From Sphaerosporella brunnea (taxonomy: Eukaryota; Ascomycota; Pezizomycetes; Pezizales; Pyronemataceae), in the NCBI GenBank assembly GCA_008704415.1, contig VXIS01000040.1, positions 62,001 to 126,000 of the forward strand: a DNA stretch of 64,000 bases, in the 5' to 3' direction. The translations under genes were made by a program, and so were the position numbers. Positions 36,050 through 49,074 of this stretch are shown here, in pieces. Below the pieces are notes generated by a model. It was not told the origin of the DNA. It did not search any database and saw only the letters and a list, made by a program, of their open reading frames with translations. Each line of letters opens with the position of its first letter. The first letter of the stretch is position 1.

Positions 36050-38118
36050 ATGTCGAAAGTTATCCGGACAGTCAAGAATGTCACCAAAGGCTACTCCACT
36101 ACTCAGGTGAAAGTACGGAATGGTACGATCTCCGCTCCGGCCCATCGGCCTCTGCCTGAAGGTTCACACGCGTCGCTTACTGACGACCGCTCGCTACAGC
36201 TACAAGTAACGACCCATGGGGTCCCACAGGGACAGAGATGAGCGAGATTGCCCGTATGACTTTCGATACGTTGGTCTCCCTTGCACTCCTTCTCCTTCTC
36301 CTCGAATGCCTCCCTTCTCCTTCACCTCCTATATCCCATCGCTCTTTTCCAGTTTCGGCATTCCGCTCGTGTGGCTGTCTCATTCACGCGCTCAATGCGC
36401 CTTCGAGGGGTACAGCTAATTTTTGAATCTCGCCATCAGGTCTACGGATTTCTTCGAGATTATGGACATGCTCGACAAACGACTAAACGACAAGGGAAAG
36501 AATTGGAGACATGTTCTGAAAGCGCTTAAGGTGCTCGACTACTGCCTGCACGAGGGCTCCGAGCATGTGGTTGTATGGGCTAAGGACAACATCTACATCA
36601 TTAAGACCTTGCGCGAGTTTCAATACATCGACGAGGACGGGAAGGACCAGGGAATGAATGGTATGCACCGTGGCCGTTCGGATGTTCAATGGGGGGGACT
36701 GACAGCCGGATTGTGTAGTCCGAGTGTCGGCCAAAGAACTTACAAGCTTGCTATTGGATGACGAGCGTCTGCGCAATGAGCGAAAGGACCGGAAGTCTTG
36801 GAAGTCACGGGTTAGTGGGATCGAGGATTATGCGTCATCTTCCAACGGATACCCGGGCCGGCATGACCGTTCTGAACGCGACCGAAATCGCCCTCGGAGA
36901 CACTCAAACCCGGGGCCCTCCCGGCCGGTGGACGAGGAGGACTGGGAGTTCAGGATGGCTCTCGAAGCGAGCAAAAACCAGGCGGAGGAGGATAGGAAGA
37001 GGCAATCGCAGAACAATGGGGCAACAGACGAGGATTTGGCGAAGGCGATCCGATTGAGCAAAGAGGAGGATGAGCGCCGCCAGAGGGAGTTGGAGCAGAT
37101 GAATGCGGATTCGCTGTTTGACGACACACCGGTTCAGCCCGCACAGCCACTGCAATATCAGCAAACTGCTTTCCAACAGCCAGATTATCAGCAAGGCCAG
37201 ATGGTGGACTTCTGGGGGAATCCGATTAACCAGCAGAACACGGGCTATCTGAATGGTGTCTACGGCCAGCCCACTGGACAGTTCGCTAACCAGCAGTACC
37301 CGCAACCGACTGGTTTCGATATGCAGCAGCAGGGATACATGGCGCCATTGCCCGCGCAGCCTACCGGCTACAACCAGAACCCATATGCCAACGGCAATGG
37401 GTTAAGTCCACAACAAACGGCGTTCCTGTCCCCCGGCAACAACAACCCGTATGCGAACGGTCTACAGCCGCAGCAACCACTGCAGCCCCTTCCCACCGGA
37501 TCAAACAACCCCTTCGCCCCCAAGATGAACTATGGAACGCAGTCTCCCCCGCGAACGAGTGCTAACCCCAGTCTTGCAACTCTGGCGGAACAACGGACCG
37601 CGACTACGCACAACCAGTTCAGTCAGTTCCAACAGCAGTCGCAGCAGACGCCGTTTGGCCAGTCCGCAACGTCCTCGTTCTCATCGCCGTCTACCCCCGC
37701 GCCGCAGTCGCAATCACAGCCGCAAAAGCCCCTAGACCCGGCGCGCGCGCATCTCGAGGCTCTGATCGCCACCGGCAATGGTCTCGACACCTTCGGCAAC
37801 ACTGGAGAGCTCCGCATGCCCGCTCAGCATACTGCGCCGGGAATGTTCATCAATTCGTCCGGTCTGCGCCGCAACATGCCTGGCCAGGAAACCGGCAATG
37901 GCAACAACCCTTGGTTGCAGCAGACGCAGTTCACGGGGGTACCGCAAACCACCGGCTTCGGCGCGAGCCTGCAGGCGCCCGTGCAGCAGCAGCGTTTGGT
38001 ACCCGCCCACACTGGCCCCGCAGGTATGAACGGCTACCAGGGCGGCTCTTCGAATCCGTTCGGACAACCGCAGCAATACCAGCAACAGCAACAGCAGCAG
38101 AATCTTATCGATTTCTAA
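36050..38118 (+). CDS. ENT1: Epsin (ENT1/ENT2 type) endocytic clathrin adaptor, four exons
   Basis: Exons 36050..36122, 36200..36269, 36440..36660 and 36719..38118 give 587 aa. The ENTH domain covers about residues 1-150 (VKNVTKGYSTTQVKVRNATS, STDFFEIMDMLDKRL, NWRHVLKALKVLDY, TLREFQYIDEDGKDQG, then DRKSWKSRV) and binds phosphoinositides at the plasma membrane. Two ubiquitin-interacting motifs follow, WEFRMALEAS at about 196-205 and DLAKAIRLSKEE at about 227-238. Next come long Gln/Asn/Pro-rich tracts, NPF motifs for EH-domain partners at about 383 (NNPFAP) and 565 (SNPFGQ), and a C-terminal clathrin box-like NLIDF ending exactly at the stop. All parts expected of a fungal epsin are present. 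It is convergent with the next gene. Confidence 0.95.
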
Positions 38119-38793
38119 AAGGGATCGTAAAGTAGGGGAGTGTGAGGGGGGAAGAGGTCGGGGGCGGGTGATGACATGTGATTGATTGTGGATAGTGTGA
38201 AAGGGCTAGATCGCAGTTTTCAATTGTTTTTGTTTTTCTTTTTTTGTGTCCAGGGCGCGCGTTTTTAGTTTGGTTTTTGCGCTTATTCGCTGTCAGTGGA
38301 AGGGGCAGACGGGTGGGGGAGGAGGGGGATACGCAAGTGTAGAGAGCCATAACCACCAACCCTCACTTCCTCCATAATCATCTTTTTTTTTGTTTTTTTC
38401 GTTTCAGTTTATTTATTTATCATCATAGCCACGCAGCAGCCGGGGTTCCTTTTTTCCCCTTTTTTGAATGTACGGAAATATTTTCTCTTGTGCTTGTTTT
38501 GTTATTTATCTGGGGTATTATCATCGATGCATCTGCTTATTAGCAAACGGCTTCCTACTTACGGCTTTTTTTTTCCTCCTCCACATTCTGTTCAAAAAAT
38601 TGCTTACTTTTTTCCCTTTTTTTTTTTTTTTTTTTTTTTTTGCTTCGTTCATAATTACTGTGGTGGCTGGGCTTGTTTTGGGAGAGGAGACCAAAAACTG
38701 TTGATCAGATCTACCTTCCTATCTCTGATTTCTGTTTTTTTATACATACTTTACGGCAGTACATCACAAGTGATAATGATGAGTAGCCCAAGG

Positions 38794-38825
<32 letters not shown>

Positions 38826-39061
38826 CATAAAAAACGCCATCAGCCTGGTATCCCAATGCGTGCCATAGCCATGCTTAGCCATGTAACGCTACATAAAGCT
38901 TCCCCATTGCCGCGAACGAAAACCCTCCTGGAACAAAGCAAAAAACAGAAACTGCACAGCAACGGATTTATCCGTTTTAAAACATTGCCAGAAACAGTAG
39001 GAGCAAACAAAAACGGCAAAGAAAACAAGAGCAAGAGCAGGGGCAAAAAAAAACAAGCAAC
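38119..39061. other. Convergent intergenic region with T and A homopolymers
   Basis: Lies between the 3' ends of the epsin gene and the orphan membrane-protein gene. Contains a T-run at about 38618..38641, an A-run at about 38791..38823 and several shorter T-rich blocks. 3' UTRs and transcription ends of both genes are expected here. No gene is seen. Confidence 0.6.
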
Positions 39062-42000
39062 TCAGTGGCGTGCCCCCACCACGTTTAATACAATCCTCGC
39101 CAACCCATCCAGCGCTTCCTGGATCCGTTTCTGAACTCGTTCAAAAAGTAAGCCCATGAAAGTCTCCTGGAATATCATGACCCTTCCATAAATCTCCTCT
39201 GTCCAAGGCTGTCTCGGAAAGGTACGGGTGGCCAGCTTGTCAAAGGTATAATGGTACACATCGTCACTCTCATCGCCCGTTCCATCCACCAGACTCTCCC
39301 AGAAGGCGGTATTGTAAATTATCGGTTCGGCACCAGACTCGTCTGCCGCTGAGAATATGGTCGTGTAGCGAGTTTCGTCCGTCTGAATGGGGCCCAAAGG
39401 ATTCTGGGTGGAGTGCAAAACATCCGCATACGCCTCCATCAGCATGACCTCAAAGCTGTTCCCCGTATGCAGCGGTCCCCTCGAATAAGGAGACATCGAC
39501 TGGGACATGGCGTAGACCAAGATAAAGGAAATCAGCCAGAGGGTTGGGATCATGAAAGATGCAATTGTCGAGATCCAACCCAATCTTGCCTGAAAGGAAC
39601 TTGGTGCAACCAAGGGCTCATCGCCTTCATCCTCAGTTTGCCAGTCAGATTCCTGTGTAGGCGAAATTGCTGTGCGAATAGTTGGCGGCGTGCTGAAGGT
39701 ACCATCCAGCTGGGCATGGAATGATTGTACCGGCAAACTCGGGGAGGGACCATCGACAGACGACGGTTCATCATACGCAAACACTACCCCCTCTGTCAGC
39801 GATGCGCCGTCCTCTACAATACTTCCAGCCTGGGACTTTGGCGGCCATTGAGACGGAGCCAGTGGGGCATGCAGATATAGTCTATTACTGAAGGTCTGTA
39901 ACCCTGACAGTGTGGCTCGTCCGTTCGTGAGTGGGACAGACCAAGGACCTGACTCCAGAACTGGTGCGTTAAGATTATGGGCTCGAGATGTGATTTGAGA
40001 GTTCTCTTTTTGATACTTGAAAACAACTCGGCCTACCAGGCAGCCAAGAACTCGCGGAAGCTGTAGCTCCAGCATTTTACCGCCTCCAACGGTGCTGATA
40101 GTGATGGGCTGCATAGCTGACCAGTAAGCGTTGATCTTCATGGTTTCACCCCTGTACACCTGCCCGTAGTTGAGAACGACCAAATCATCTTCGTCCATGA
40201 AGAGCATCTTAGCTGGAATACCATTGATTGTGACGAATTCGGGTTGAAAATATCCCTGGTTTACCCGCAGTAGTTCCTCCCCTTCGTCGCGCGGTGCTTG
40301 AAGTTCAAATGACATCCGTAGGTGGAGTGGCATTGGATTGCGTGGTTTCCAGAGTGCCGGAGAATGCTCCTCAGCCTCAAACCTCAAGATGTCGATAAAG
40401 TCGAGATGTTTGGACTTAGAAAGAATTTCAACTGCAGTAGACGAAACCGGCTCCAGAGAATTGATGTAGACTCGGGGATATTCGATTTCTTCCATGTCAA
40501 TTCGTGTGATCTTCCTGGAACCTGGCAGGCCATCCTCTTCGTTAAGCTGCTTCCAAAATGCCAAATCTGGTGTGAAAGACAGATTCAACGGTAAAAATGG
40601 CTCATGAATGACGACAACTTGTTCGAGCATGTTCAGGGGATTTCCTAGTTCGACAAGCGGAATATGGAAATAAGTTGGCAAACAATCCTGAACCTTGCGG
40701 AAGCTGATTGTCAATGGATCCCGGACGTCCCTGACCAGGCGTGAAATTTGCAGGAGAGCAGCGCTTTTCAATTCCTGGCCATTCTTCAGTATAGGTCCCT
40801 CCAAGGAGAATTTTTCGTGGTTCCCTGCTGAAGTTGTTATAGTAATATCCTTTGGATTGTCCGTGCCATTGACGAATATCAAATTGACCAGATTCCGTGA
40901 GACTTTGTCGACCACGTCGACATCAATGAAGTAGACTTCTATCTCAAACTCGGCCGCCACTTTGCCATCTGGGGTCCAGAAGAAGAGCGCGCTCGTTTTT
41001 GTTCTGATCTTGTAATCGTATATCTCCACGTGTGATGGAACCCGTTGAATCCGCATGATAATGCTCCGCTCTGTTGCAGTTTGGTCCTTGAGATAAAGTT
41101 GGCCCCGGAGTCGGTTTGGCTCGTCCAGCGCCAGAGGCTCGAACGCTGCAGTCTGCTCGTGTTCACCTGCAGCGAAAACCCACTCTTCATCATCTGAATT
41201 CACTTTGAAATCGAAAAATGCCGGGTTTTCGCAGTAGGGGAGCCCAGAGAAGATGAAGGTATGATGTTGCTTGTCTGATCCTAAGATAAGTGGCCGGACC
41301 TTCAAAAGTATCTCGACAACCACGGGGTCGGTGCGAATATGCGGTGGAAAGCACAGAAAAAGAGCATTATCCTCTACGGAGATAGTAATATGACGTTCTC
41401 CCGGGGTTGATTCCTCATGGCGGTCCTCGGGAATAAGCACATGTTTGGCGCTGCGCAATTTGCCCTTATATTTCTCTTTGAACTCGCCGGCGCCGTCATG
41501 ACCGTGTGGTAAGAACTTCCGCAAAACAGCTGGATCGTCAGAATGGTCATGCGAGCCCAGTTTGAGGTGATCGAACATGTCTTTGGGCAAAGGAGAGGTG
41601 CCTCTGATGCTTTGATAGGATCCAGAGGAAAATATCCTTCCCTTGCGGTCAACCATGGGAGTGAAAACGCAATTGGAGTCTCTTCTGCTTTTGGTAGGCA
41701 GATCGTTTACTTCCAGTTGTTGGGCACACTGGATGGCCTCATCCCAATCTTCGGGATCGAGTGTGGTCTTTTGCATGATGCCATCACTCGCACGGCGGTA
41801 ACTGATGCAGCGCTTACCTACCAGCTCAAACGGTGAAATTCCAAGCTCGAGAGACGCTGGTGAGCCTGGTAGCCAAGAGTATTCGGGACCTAAGCACGGA
41901 CTAAAGTCCTCTTGCGTATCATCCTGCATGCCGTCTTCCCCGAGTTTGACGCCCCCGCATAACGACGAATCGAGCTCATCAAGAAGAGAGCGTTGATGTG

Positions 42001-42659
42001 GAGTATATTCTGAGTTTGGTGATCCTTGACACGAAGTTGCCACACTGAAGTTGATTGAGGGGAGGTAATCAGGGTCCGGCACCGACACCCCCTCCTGCTC
42101 GTCATGATCATCGTAGGATCCGTCAAAAACCGTAGACGGTGCCCCTTGAAAGGAGTTTTCGCTGGCAATTCCAATATCCCTGTTGTGCCTTGTGGTCGTG
42201 GTTACGCTTGATGGTGATGCGCTCCGTCCCACAGCAGATCCATCATCAATCGTATTACAAGCGTTAACGGCACCATCGGTCAGCACATCCCTCACTTTCC
42301 TGAGTGACAAGCCGGTCCTAATTTTTCTAGGTTTCCGTCCGGCCACAGTTGCAATATTGAGGGCTTCGACGCCGGGGGATTCCCAAGGACTCGTCCCATC
42401 CGGCAACAGCGGAACGACTCTAACGAGTGTCGTTTGGAGAACTAGAGGCTGCAAGTGAAGCAACGATATCTTCGTTGAGGGATGTGGTGTGACCTTGGGG
42501 ACTGATGTGAGAATTGAGTGCACTTCATATAGCGGGAAGAATAACCTTTGCATATATCATCACGTCCGCAGTACTGGATTCCTCTCGGGCGTCCCATCTG
42601 CCGACCAGTGAAACATCCGTGACTGTAGGCTGGCCCATTTCATTGGTTGAGGGCGGCAT
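39062..42659 (-). CDS. Large hypothetical protein with one C-terminal membrane segment, two exons
   Basis: Exons 42659..42546 and 42493..39062 give 1,181 aa with a 52-nt intron. Splicing turns the start MPPSTNEMGQPTV...MIYAK into VTPHPSTKISLLHLQPL in frame. Residues about 80-300 are low-complexity and acidic. Residues about 380-950 are a long beta-rich region with no catalytic motif I recognise. One membrane segment lies at about 1010-1033 (ASFMIPTLWLISFILVYAM), followed by a tail of about 150 residues. No signal peptide is visible, so the bulk is probably cytosolic with a C-terminal anchor. An in-frame stretch upstream of 42659 has no ATG before a stop, which supports this start. I do not recognise the family. 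The AAG acceptor is the weakest part of the model. Confidence 0.75.
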
Positions 42660-43383
42660 GGATAACTGACTCTCGAATATCTGCGTTGTTGGGAAACCCG
42701 GCGAAAATGCGATGATTCGATCAGCCAGTGAGAAATTATGGCTGACGAGACCGGGGGGGCACAACGCCGTCTGTTGGTCCAATGTGGTTGGCTCGCTCGA
42801 AGGTTTGCAAGTTTACAACGGAGAGGAAGCGAGTGTCTCGCTTCATGGCAGCTACATCTAAAAGCAGCAACAAAACAAACCGGCTGCCTGAGTATTTATC
42901 CTGGCTGGCTGGTTATTTTTCGGGCTATGCACTATCCATAGCGTCATGTACGTATAGACCGCGCTCAGAATATTGATATTTATTTTACAATATGAGACAA
43001 ACATGAATCCCTTAATTCCCGGAAGGCCAAAGTACCTCCAACAGCTAGAGGCAAATTTTCCTACTTAGCCGCTTGTCTGAGAAACAAAATACCTAGCTCG
43101 GCACAAGCGCTGCCGTCAAAAACAAGGGGCCACGCTGTCATCTAAATCTGTGATCATCCATATATAAGTATGTCTTAACCTGCGCCGATTTCCAAAACAT
43201 CCGTAAAAACAGAAAGCAGACACAAACCAATATCTGAGAGTATCTACAAGTATGCACCATGCCAATTCAAACTATGCCACAAGAAAACCATAGCATCCCA
43301 AAGAAAAATCCAAGATACATGCGATATTAAATACTAAGTGCACAAAAGAAATGCAAACACTCCACTCAGGGTGTAGTGACACA
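42660..43383. other. Gene-free gap between two minus-strand genes
   Basis: Promoter and leader of the orphan membrane-protein gene lie at the low-coordinate end and the 3' UTR of vosA at the other. Nothing else is recognised. Confidence 0.5.
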
Positions 43384-45339
43384 CTATGATGACGGTCGCT
43401 GGGACTGGGTTGCAGAACCGAATGAACTTGATGGGCGATACTTGAACGACTGCGTCAATATCGGTGGCATTGCGTTGTGTTGCCCTCCAGGCCCGGAGTT
43501 CTGAGATCCAGCGTTCATCGGAGGAAGTTGTAGCGGAGGAAGTTGTACTGAACCGCCGGGCGGTAATTGGGACTGATGTCGGCGATCAGATAGAGGGGGC
43601 GGAGGCATTGCGGGAAGAGTCGATGAGACAGGCCCACCGGTTCCGAGTGGAGAGGGAGTGTGCGGTGACCGTAAAGCCGGTGGAAGAGGAGTGGGATTTC
43701 TTAGCGTGCTAACGGGCGAACTAATGCGAGGTGCGGTAGGTCCGTGGGAATGCTGTTGAGTGCTCGGTTGTGACTGAGAGGAAAACCTGTATTGAGTCGG
43801 CGGCTGAGGCCCTGTCGAAGGAAGAGATGACCGGTGCTGGGAATAAGAGGAGTGGTAAGACGAAGACGTAACAGTTGTATGTGACGGAGGAGGATGTGTC
43901 TGGCTGGTCGGGGGAGCTCTTTGTCCGTATGGAGCATAATCGGGCAAGGAATGGGCGGGGGAAGGCGGCGGTGCGCCGTATTGCGAGTGCTGTGCAGGCG
44001 GCTGATAGGTCCCATAAGGAGCCGAATACGGAGCTGGGGGAGCCGAGTGATAGCTTGGGAAGGTTGACGCGGGTTGCGAGGGGTGCTGTGGTGGAGGCGG
44101 AGGCGGGGGTGGTTGCTGAAGCTGTTGCGGTTGCTCGTAACAAGGAATATATTGATGATGGTCAGGCACGCGGGCATCTATTGACTGCCGTGGGCTGACG
44201 AGGCTATTCGTCCGCTGCCTTTTCTGGCTGTCTGAGTACGGATACTCGTGACTCGGGGAGGGATGGAAGCCCCCAGGTCCCGGCGGAGGAGGGTAACCGC
44301 CCATCGACCGTGGATCATTTGACATCATCGTGTAGCGAGAGTATTCCTCGGGTCGCGGTTGGGGTCTCTTCCTACTGAAAAATGAGTCATCAAACAGTGA
44401 TGGACACATGCGAAACTGGATACTCACAGCAACGTCCTTGGCTCTTTCCTGATCCGTAGCCTCACTCCTTGATCGCCAAATGAGCGTGATAAGAAAGTGG
44501 ATTCAGACATGCCCGGAAAGTTTTTGGCAGCATAGACTAGGACACCGCAGTGAGCTTGACGAGTCCCAGGTCGCGGGCGGTTCGTTTTTCCTACCTGTAA
44601 AGGGCTCCGAAGTGATCGATTTGATATGAACAACCTGGTTTCTGGTAGGTAGTTAGCAACCAAAATCTAGACAGAAGATGAACACGGAACACACTTCTTC
44701 ATCTCAAATAGACTAAATCGCAATCTGAATTCCCCCTCGATTTTGACCGACAAATCTCCGAACACAAAGAATCCGCCATCTTCAGACTGTCAGCAACCAC
44801 GATGGCAATAAACGTGAATGGGCACAAAACCACTATTGTCAATATCCTTCAATCTGTGCAAAGAGGACACCAAAGTTCCAGCTAATGCCTGGTGCGGGGG
44901 ATAGAGAGAAGGCGAATCATTGGCACTGTACAGATTTGTGCACATGAAATAGTACGGGCTTTGAAGGTAGTTTCTGGTGCGGCCACGTCAGGCTTCATAA
45001 CCAAACAATTAACACCATCAGCATGTGTACTCACTGAGCTGGATCGGTGTCATCCCGAATTTTGAGCTGGATAATTGGAGGGGGGTCAACTGGCTTGCGA
45101 TCTGTTTTCAAAGAGTCTCAGTATCCCAAATTCTTTGCATACATTTCGGCCGACTGCTTACCCTTCTCTTTGACCCCGGCCACTCGTGCTCGTTCGGGGC
45201 CTTGGCGTATGAGCAACTCATAATCCTCGCTGTAAAAACGCAGAGTGTTAGTGTGAGATAGGTCACATGGGAACAGAAATTCCCACCTTCGAAGCATTCC
45301 AACTCTCGAAGAGGCGTCGACAAATGTGTGGGAGTTCAT
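43384..45339 (-). CDS. vosA: Velvet-domain regulator VosA, eight exons
   Basis: Exons 45339..45287, 45229..45162, 45101..45035, 44973..44831, 44779..44695, 44641..44595, 44536..44428 and 44374..43384 give 520 aa. The velvet domain covers about residues 18-190, built from [74 protein letters not shown] and [19 protein letters not shown] followed by [14 protein letters not shown]. This set and order is characteristic of VosA rather than VeA or VelB. The rest is disordered, rich in Pro, Ser and Gln, with a basic SQKRQR. VosA forms velvet heterodimers, binds DNA, controls spore viability and trehalose, and restrains conidiation. Seven short introns break the domain, so single-frame scans show only pieces. 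The first exon is 53 nt. Confidence 0.92.
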
Positions 45340-48300
45340 CAAATCCTCAATTGAGAAGGTGTAAGGAAACTGGCGACAGTTTGGCTGTAGCCAATATATG
45401 CCGCCGGAAGACACTCGGTATCTCAACCGGATTCCTCTGAAACGGGTTTCGGAGAATCCGCACCGAAAATATCAGGTGTGTATCACAGGCAATGCCAGCC
45501 TAAAGATACCAGAATTCTGAAGAACTCCGGCCAAAAAAGACCACAAATTCTCAACCGTCCCACCAGGCGATTGCGGTTGACACCTTACACCGGGGACTCC
45601 CTACAACCACTGAGTCTCGTGTACGTCCTCAAACGTCAAAAATGTCAAAGTCTCGTCCTCCCTCGGCCGTCCATACAAATGGTACAATATCGCGTGACAA
45701 CGATTGGTGATAGATTAGACGGCGATTGGCCCAGCTACTTGTCTCTTCCAATCACCGATTGACGTGGTAACAGGTGCCAACAACCCCGTCTCTGGTAAAT
45801 TTTTCCTTTGGCGGTGTTGAAACGCTGGCCGCGGTTAACTGTTACAACGGCCGCCGATAAGCTTTCACGGAAAGAATTTCCCTTGGAAACCTTCGGTATT
45901 CGTTCCCGGAGTTTTTCTGTTGACGGCAACTCGGGTTCGGGCGACGTCAAAGCGCGAGCGCCAAGCGACTGGAAAGTTTGCTGATAAGCTAGGGCGTTGC
46001 AACGTCAGAAACGTTGGCGGAAGTGTAAAATCCGACAAGGTGAAGTAACACCAAAAGCCTCCACCCTTACAGCCTATCGACAAGCGGGAAGGCTGTGAAC
46101 GATGACGACGAGTCCAAACGGGCTTTATAGGATCCGATGCGCGGCGCGGGGCAGAGAATGACAGCGGCGTGGAAGGACCGACACGGGTTGGGCGGAAGCA
46201 GACAAGCTACGAAGAAACTCGACTCTGGCGGGAAGTGCGGCCGTGAAGTGGGTTGGTTGCTTGGGGGGGGGGGGGGCGGGGGGTAGGCGGTACCGGTGGT
46301 GGTGGTGCTGTGTAAGAAAGAAGAGTTCCCGACGAAGGAGGGGAGCAAAGGTGGGAAGTATGTAGGGTTTACTACCTTCTGTCTGCAAGCCCAGCGAGAC
46401 AGTGTAGTAGCGTACCTAGTTCCAGCAAGTGGCAGTTGTTAGTCGGTCCAGGGCCGAATTTGTTTTACGGTTGCTGCTGCGGCTTCACCAGAGATCCCGG
46501 GCTCCCAGGATCAATTGTGCAGAGCAGTCAACGCGGCAAAGCCAAACACACCACAAAAGCAAGGGTAAAACGGGATTTGCGCTCAAAAAGGAATTATAAA
46601 CGGCAGAGGGGGCAAAAAAAAGAATTAAAAAAATAACGTGTGATGGCTGCTGCGGTCCTGTCTGCAGGAAAACAGTGGTTCCCTGAATAAAAGCGCAGCT
46701 CGTGAGCGATGTTGGCGGAGCGTTCTGAGTGGTTTGCCTGCGGCCTTTCTTGCTCGCTTTCTTTGGTTGGCTGCGGACGCGATGGATGGGCGGATGGTAG
46801 AATGGGAATTCTGCTGGTTGTGCTGCTGCTATTGGCTATGGATTGTGGGCAAAAGGACCAGCCAGCCGTGCACACAGCAGTTGGATTCAACAAGTGCAGT
46901 GCTGTCAAGTCGGTCTTTTCTCTCGGTCAAGCACTTGGTGCCGGCTGGCTGGCGGCCAACTTTTCTTGGGTCCGCGGCCGTTCGGCAACGCAAAGAGAGT
47001 CGAGTGGGTGGAGTCTCTTGGCGTGGAGTGCGTGTGCAATGCTGCCGTCTGCCGGCCACAGGTCGCCTCGAGCAAAAATTAGATATCTACCTAGAGTACA
47101 CTGCTCTATTTTCGCATTTTCGACGAGATCTGTATGTACGCAAAAGTCACCGCACGCACTTGTGGTTCACGCGAAGAGTAAGAGAAGATCTAGTGAGGAT
47201 GGCAGGGGTGGTGGTACATAGTTGTGGTATTGGTGGTGGTGGTGGTGGTGTTGATGTTTGGAAACGTAGGAGGACGGGACGGGGATGGGAAGAGTGGATG
47301 TGCGAGGTGCAGCTGCCGCCCACAATGGGAGACAGCAATTGCCAGATTAAGAGGACGCTGACGGTTTTTGCCTAGGTAGACGTGGCGGGGGCGACAGAAA
47401 GGGTAGGAATGGGTGGGTAATCCGACTTCGATTCCCCCACATCGATCAAGTGAAGCAGGCAACGTTCCTTTTGCGTGCAAATGCAATCCGCCAAAAGATC
47501 AATCCAGAAGGAAGTCAGCAGTCATTGCGCCAAAGCAGACATGCGATGCGCGCACCAGGCCTCACTTCAACGCCAACAGATCCTCGGTGCCAGGGGCCCT
47601 GTTGACGTTGCAATATTGTTAGAAACGTTGGTTATGGGGGGCATGGGGGCGGGAAGGAGAGCGGTGCGGCGGTAGCGATTTAGTTGTGTGTTTCAAACAA
47701 CGGTTGCGAGATGCGGCGTGAGACATTCCCTGCCCCCTGTCTGCCTGTCCTCAGCGCCATGCACCCACATGCAATTTTCAAAGCTGGATGCAAACTAAAC
47801 CCCAAACAGGCTGAACCGTTTCGACAGACAAAAACCCCGCTTCCCAGCGGTGCTGCTTTCTGCAGTGCGGCCTCTAACTGCCGCAATGGATGCATCCGGC
47901 AAAGGGCCATGGCCAGCGAGATATTATCTGTCTACATATCATCCAAGATCGCCGTCCATCCCGAAAGCCTCTGCATATGTGAGAGCGAGCTGTCTGCATG
48001 ATCGCGGTTGCCTGGTCACAAGCAACTGCAATAATGTCCTTTTGCTCTGCAACAGTCAGGAGAACAAATGCTGTGCGGCTTCTTTGTTTGGTCCGGGCTG
48101 GGCTGGGCTGTCTGGGCTGGTTGGGCTGGTTGGCTGGCGTTAACGTTGTGTGAGGAAGGGGGGCTGCTGGAGGTGCAGAAATTTATGCGGAAGGAAAAAC
48201 GGCTCCTCTTGTGAACCAGGAAACCGCAGGCCGTGGTCTGGTATCGAGCGCGGCTAAACCTCCGGTACGCTAATCATCACACACATGCCTGAAACTCCTA

Positions 48301-48503
48301 GGCACACCTGTCACCTGGATGGATGGCCATGGAGGGAGGACCCGTCATTTTTGCACCTACACTGTGTTACACACTCAAAACTTTCTTGCGCGTTGAGGAG
48401 CGGGATGTGGGCTTGCAATTGGAGCCTGGCCCGGAAGTCCCTCGAGCTCTCGCACTTGCCGGCGCCGTTCGCACCCTGTTTACCCACACGCTGGGCACTT
48501 GTA
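45340..48503. other. Gene-free 3.2 kb upstream of vosA
   Basis: No gene is supported on either strand. A G-run lies at about 46264..46282 and a GGT run at about 47231..47249. Long regulatory leaders are known for velvet and conidiation genes, so part may be promoter and 5' UTR. No specific binding sites are claimed. Confidence 0.5.
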
Positions 48504-48677
48504 CTTGGGTACAGCCAAAAGTCGGGCACCCTTTCTGAAACGGTAGTGAGTCCGAGTGGCAAAGCACACGTTCTAGGCTGATTAGGGGAATCTGAGTGCT
48601 TTTTGATGATTAAAACACGTGAGCGACAAAAGTTGGGCACCTTGTTTTCTATCTACTCCAATGTGTTTCTATCTACT

Positions 48678-48990
48678 CTAGTATGGTATCGCATTGCCTC
48701 CATCAATGACTTTCTGCAAACGTTCAGGCATGCTTCTCATCAAGCTATCGCTTCCCAGGTGAGCCGTCGAGTTCGCGCGTCGCGGGTCACAAAAGCAACC
48801 AATAGATCTGGTAGCGTCTCATTTAGCTTTGTTTTGACCAGGATAGGTACGTTTACCTTCTGGGCTGTGTGTCGGTTAATGTTTAGCCTGCGACCTATTT
48901 CGGCCCACCCCATACCAACGTGCTCACGCAAAGTGATTATCTGTATTCTCTCATCTCGAGCTGGCTCTCCGCGGGTGCCCTTCAACTTCG
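48678..48990 (-). pseudogene. Tc1-like transposase: N-terminal HTH joined to the last residues, catalytic core deleted
   Basis: Minus-strand frame: RDERIQIITLREHVGMGWAE, then IGRRLNINRHTAQKV and RRLTWEAIA, which is the bipartite helix-turn-helix region of Tc1-type transposases. Right after TWEAIA the frame shifts and reads LMRSMPERLQKVIDGGNA, then a stop at 48680..48678. That is the typical C-terminal end of these proteins. The DDE catalytic core that should lie between is gone, so this copy could move only if supplied with transposase. Confidence 0.75.
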
Positions 48991-49004
48991 TGATTGTTCG
49001 ACGG

Positions 49005-49074
49005 TTGTTGTGTATTGTGTTGTGTTGTGTTGTGTATTGTGTTGTGTTGTGTTGTGTTGTGTATTGTGTTGTGT
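49005..49074. repeat. TTGTG pentanucleotide array
   Basis: About 70 bp of TTGTG units with interspersed TATTG variants, inside the Tc1-like element between its right end and the transposase remnant. Confidence 0.9.

Noticed and set aside
46734..47375. 213-codon plus-strand frame upstream of vosA
   Set aside because: No family features; the Trp/Cys-rich composition and overlapping frames on both strands suggest chance.
49005..49074. CRISPR-like or satellite array
   Set aside because: Simple pentanucleotide repeat without spacers; eukaryotic genome.
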